From contig JAQWFV010000081.1 in the NCBI GenBank assembly GCA_029238555.1, positions 1 to 8,303 on the forward strand: a DNA stretch of 8,303 bases, in the 5' to 3' direction. Both the position numbers and the translations under genes were made by a program. Below the pieces are notes generated by a model. The model saw only the letters and a program-made list of their open reading frames with translations. It did not search any database and was not told where the DNA came from. Below are positions 5,801 to 8,303 of this stretch, piece after piece. The first letter of the stretch is position 1. Each line of letters opens with the position of its first letter. Source of the DNA: Flavobacteriaceae bacterium. GTDB lineage: Bacteria > Bacteroidota > Bacteroidia > Flavobacteriales > Flavobacteriaceae.

Positions 5801-6856
5801 ATGACCTCGTTCAAATACTTAGCGGCCTATACCATCCCAATGACCACAGCCTTAGCGTTATATTTAAAAGGGCCGTTTTCTTTTGCAGCACTCATTTATG
5901 CATTTGGAATAATCCCTTTATTAGAAATAGTACTCAAAGAAGATGCTAGAAATGACCCCAAAGAAATTGTGGCACTTAAAAAAGTGCGCAAAGTGTACGA
6001 CTATCTATTGTATGTAAATCTACCTATTGTCTATGCCTTAGTGGGATGGACGGCTCTTGAATTTTACCATGGGGCATTGAGCGCCTTTGAGACTTGTGGT
6101 TTAGTGCTTTCATTGGGGGTTTCCTTAGGAACCAACGGAATTAATGTAGCCCACGAACTGGGCCATAGAAAAAATAGTGTAGAGAAGACCCTCGCAAAAG
6201 CATTGCTCTTACCCAGCTTTTATATGCACTTCTTTATAGAACATAATTGGGGACACCATACTTATGCGGCCACCAAAGAAGATCCTGCAACGGCTCAATA
6301 CCAGCAAAGTGTTTATGGATTTTGGATCAGCAGTGTGAGCAGGCAATATGCCAATGCATGGAAAATTCAAGGCAAACGCAATAGAGAAAATGGATGGGGG
6401 TTTTGGAGTATTTATAATGATATGATGTGGTACACTATACTGCAATTGGTGTATTTAGTGACTATTTGGTTTCTGTTTAATACAAATACCGCTTTGCTGA
6501 TGCTCGCCGCTGGCGTGGGGGGCTTTATACTGCTTGAAACGGTTAATTATATAGAACATTACGGCTTACTTAGGACTAAAAATGCGCAGGTTCGCTACGA
6601 AGCGGTTCGCGCCATTCACTCTTGGAATTCCAACCATATTATTGGTAGAATTGTGCTGTATGAGCTTACCCGCCACAGCGACCACCACTATATAGCCTCT
6701 AAAAAATACCAAAGCTTGGTGTGTAGGGAAGAAGCGCCTCAAATGCCCTTTGGTTACCCTACCTCAATGGTCATTTCCTTATTTCCGCCTCTTTGGTTTA
6801 AACTGATGAATCCAAGGGTACCAGAAGCGATGAAGGCATTAGCAAAGGCGCGTTAA
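5801..6856 (+). CDS. alkB: AlkB-type membrane di-iron alkane/fatty-acyl monooxygenase
   Basis: 351 residues from ATG 5801, with five or six hydrophobic segments. It carries all signature histidine boxes of the AlkB branch of the fatty-acid desaturase superfamily: HELGHR (118-123), EHNWGHH (147-153), NYIEHYGL (249-256) and RHSDHH (291-296). AlkB enzymes use O2 and electrons from rubredoxin to hydroxylate the terminal methyl of alkanes or related chains at the inner membrane. It is slightly shorter than pseudomonad AlkB (~400). No rubredoxin or rubredoxin reductase lies in the window, so the electron donor must be elsewhere. The substrate could be an alkane, fatty acid or other lipid. The in-frame ATG at 5777 would add eight residues (MCNLEIKK). 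I prefer 5801 because homologues start near KYLAAYTIP and a possible promoter box lies between the two codons. The gene appears to be transcribed alone, divergent from ybeY. Confidence 0.88.
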   Translation: MTSFKYLAAYTIPMTTALALYLKGPFSFAALIYAFGIIPLLEIVLKEDARNDPKEIVALKKVRKVYDYLLYVNLPIVYALVGWTALEFYHGALSAFETCGLVLSLGVSLGTNGINVAHELGHRKNSVEKTLAKALLLPSFYMHFFIEHNWGHHTYAATKEDPATAQYQQSVYGFWISSVSRQYANAWKIQGKRNRENGWGFWSIYNDMMWYTILQLVYLVTIWFLFNTNTALLMLAAGVGGFILLETVNYIEHYGLLRTKNAQVRYEAVRAIHSWNSNHIIGRIVLYELTRHSDHHYIASKKYQSLVCREEAPQMPFGYPTSMVISLFPPLWFKLMNPRVPEAMKALAKAR

Positions 6857-6896
6857 AGGTGTTTTTTCTAAGGAAATGATAGCTTACTAAAGTCGG

Positions 6897-6913
6897 AGCG
6901 CTATTGGCGCTTT
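6897..6913 (+). terminator. Weak candidate terminator after the alkB-type gene
   Basis: AGCGC (6897-6901) and GCGCT (6907-6911) form a five-pair stem with loop TATTG, extendable by G-T pairs, followed by only TTTAAAATT. It sits 40 bases after the stop codon. The short T-run makes it weak, but it is the best terminator-like element between this gene and the gltX promoter. Confidence 0.4.
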
Positions 6914-6922
6914 AAAATTCAA

Positions 6923-6946
6923 CGCAATCCATTATGGATGGTTGCG
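6923..6946. repeat. Bulged inverted repeat just upstream of the gltX promoter box
   Basis: CGCAATCCA (6923-6931) can pair with TGGAT (6935-6939) plus TGCG (6943-6946). This leaves a three-base loop (TTA) and a three-base bulge (GGT). It lies 10 bases before the gltX -7 box, where RNA polymerase or a regulator would contact DNA. It could be an operator, part of the upstream terminator, or chance. Confidence 0.35.
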
Positions 6947-6956
6947 ACACTTAAAG

Positions 6957-6964
6957 TATCTTTG
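6957..6964 (+). promoter_or_regulatory. Bacteroidota -7 promoter box of gltX
   Basis: TATCTTTG is an exact TAnnTTTG match, identical to the box before holB. It ends 19 bases before the gltX ATG (6984), giving a short leader of about 13-15 bases. That leader contains a purine-rich stretch AAAAAAGAG (6972-6980) that may serve as a weak ribosome-binding site. A TTG at 6942-6944 is too close to be a standard -33 element. Confidence 0.7.
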
Positions 6965-6983
6965 CCCCAATAAAAAAGAGATC

Positions 6984-8303
6984 ATGACTGAGAAAGTTAG
7001 GGTGCGTTTTGCGCCTAGTCCAACAGGTGGGCTTCATATTGGTGGGTTAAGAACTGCCCTTTTTAATTATTTATTTGCCAAAAAACACGGGGGAGATTTT
7101 ATCTTAAGAATAGAAGATACGGACCAAACTCGTTTTGTAGCAGGTGCAGAAGAATATATAGAAGAAGCATTAAATTGGGCTGGAATACCTTACGATGAAG
7201 GTCCTAACAAAGCAGGTGATTTTGGACCATACAGACAGAGTGAAAGAAAAGATAGTTATGCCGCTTATGTGAACACACTAGTAGAGAAAGGATCGGCTTA
7301 TTACGCATTTGATACGCCTGAATCGCTCGATTTTCATAGAACGGATCATGAGTCTAAAGGAAAAACATTTATCTACAATGCCCACAATAGGTTAAAGCTA
7401 GACAACAGTCTCAGCCTTTCAGAAGAAGAAACGGCCTCAAAAATTGCTGCGGGAACACCTTATGTAGTGCGTTTTAAGACGCCTGAAAACACCACAATTA
7501 CCACTGCTGATATCATTAGAGGAACGGTTTCTTTTAAAACAGATACTTTAGACGACAAGGTGCTTTTTAAAAGCGACGGGATGCCTACCTATCACTTAGC
7601 TAATGTGGTAGACGACCACCTCATGCAGATCAGTCATGTCATTAGAGGGGAAGAGTGGTTGCCTTCTCTGGCCTTACATATTCAATTGTACCAAGCATTT
7701 GGTTGGGAGGCTCCTAAATTTGCACACCTACCCCTGATCATGAAGCCAACTGGGAAAGGAAAGCTGAGTAAAAGAGATGGAGAAAAAGGCGGTTTTCCGG
7801 TGTTTCCTTTGGCTTGGTTAAACTCTGAAGGATATAAAGAAGCGGGTTATTTTCCAGAAGCGGTCATAAACTTTTTAGCCTTGTTGGGTTGGAATCCAGG
7901 CACGGAACAAGAATTGTTTGGTCTGAATGAATTGGTGGCCACTTTTGAATTGGAGCGGGTACAAAAATCGGGTGCTAGATTTGATCCCGAAAAAACAAAA
8001 TGGTTCAACCAACAATACCTGCAAATATCTACTGCATCAAAAATTCTACCCGAATTTAAAAAAGGGGTCCTTGCAGCATTTGGTGCAGCGGCTGTTGAAA
8101 ATAAAAGTGATCATGTTCTAGAAACCATCATAGATCTGGTAAAAGAGCGTGCTGCTTTTACCCACGAACTCATTGAATTGTCTGCCTACTTTTTTGTGGA
8201 TCCAACCAGCTACGATCAAAAGGCGCTTAAAAAGCAGTGGAAAGAAAATACCCCTCAAATTGTAGCTGCGCTGACAGAAATTATTAAAGGCCAAACAGAT
8301 TTT
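6984..8303 (+). CDS. gltX: Glutamyl-tRNA synthetase, 3' end off window
   Basis: The frame is open from ATG 6984 to the last base: 440 codons of an expected ~500, so roughly the last 60 residues are missing. GltX charges tRNA-Glu with glutamate in the cytoplasm. Class I synthetase motifs are clear: RFAPSPTGGLHIGGLRTAL with the HIGH-type motif GLHIG (16-20), LRIEDTD (41-47), GEEWLPSLALH (222-232), and the KMSKS-type motif KLSKR (260-264). The Cys-rich zinc site seen in some proteobacterial GluRS between the Rossmann halves is absent; the region reads YYAFDTPE. The protein begins MTEKVRVRFAPSPTG, which is the normal start. Whether the enzyme also charges tRNA-Gln cannot be told from this sequence. 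It is transcribed from its own promoter. Confidence 0.96.
   Translation, partial: MTEKVRVRFAPSPTGGLHIGGLRTALFNYLFAKKHGGDFILRIEDTDQTRFVAGAEEYIEEALNWAGIPYDEGPNKAGDFGPYRQSERKDSYAAYVNTLVEKGSAYYAFDTPESLDFHRTDHESKGKTFIYNAHNRLKLDNSLSLSEEETASKIAAGTPYVVRFKTPENTTITTADIIRGTVSFKTDTLDDKVLFKSDGMPTYHLANVVDDHLMQISHVIRGEEWLPSLALHIQLYQAFGWEAPKFAHLPLIMKPTGKGKLSKRDGEKGGFPVFPLAWLNSEGYKEAGYFPEAVINFLALLGWNPGTEQELFGLNELVATFELERVQKSGARFDPEKTKWFNQQYLQISTASKILPEFKKGVLAAFGAAAVENKSDHVLETIIDLVKERAAFTHELIELSAYFFVDPTSYDQKALKKQWKENTPQIVAALTEIIKGQTDF

Noticed and set aside
6209..6445. Minus-strand open frame opposite the alkB-type gene
   Set aside because: It overlaps the conserved second histidine box region; a shadow frame.
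7927..8121. 64-codon plus-strand frame inside gltX
   Set aside because: It is an out-of-frame overlap within the intact gltX reading frame, which continues to the window end.

Overview
The window looks like a chromosome segment of a Flavobacteriia-type Bacteroidota. The evidence is protein signatures (a TonB-plug-like C-terminal domain, a Bacteroidota-style YbeY, a DoxX protein beside holB), two TAnnTTTG promoter boxes just ahead of start codons, little Shine-Dalgarno signal, and an A+T-rich composition. No species is assigned. There are no tRNA or rRNA genes, insertion sequences, phage genes or CRISPR arrays. All genes but two are complete; those two are cut by the window edges.

Layout. (1) Bases 3-731 (+): the 3' end of a gene whose product carries three tandem ~23-residue repeats and ends in a TonB-plug-like domain. 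It closes with a strong palindromic terminator. (2) 795-2367 (+): holB (clamp-loader delta' subunit), then a small DoxX-family membrane protein 7 bases downstream. The holB promoter box sits between the terminator and the start codon, which implies an almost leaderless mRNA. (3) 2368-2547: a convergent gap with inverted repeats and a terminator for the minus-strand genes. (4) 5756 down to 2548 (-): the tight operon ybeY - mnmG - class I SAM methyltransferase, covering rRNA maturation, tRNA wobble-uridine modification and an unknown methylation. (5) 5801-6856 (+): an AlkB-type membrane di-iron monooxygenase, divergent from ybeY. (6) 6957-8303 (+): gltX (glutamyl-tRNA synthetase) with its own promoter, cut by the right edge. 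The open reading frame continues to the last base.

The most striking non-gene signal is a pair of identical, perfect 16-bp palindromes, TGTTCCACGTGGAACA, at 3413-3428 and 5314-5329. They match the parS centromere bound by ParB and bracket mnmG, 1901 bp apart. One is read as the last six codons of ybeY; the other lies in the mnmG-methyltransferase junction. This suggests the window is near the chromosome origin and part of the segregation centromere. Otherwise the content is mostly housekeeping, and I see no convincing new multi-gene system.
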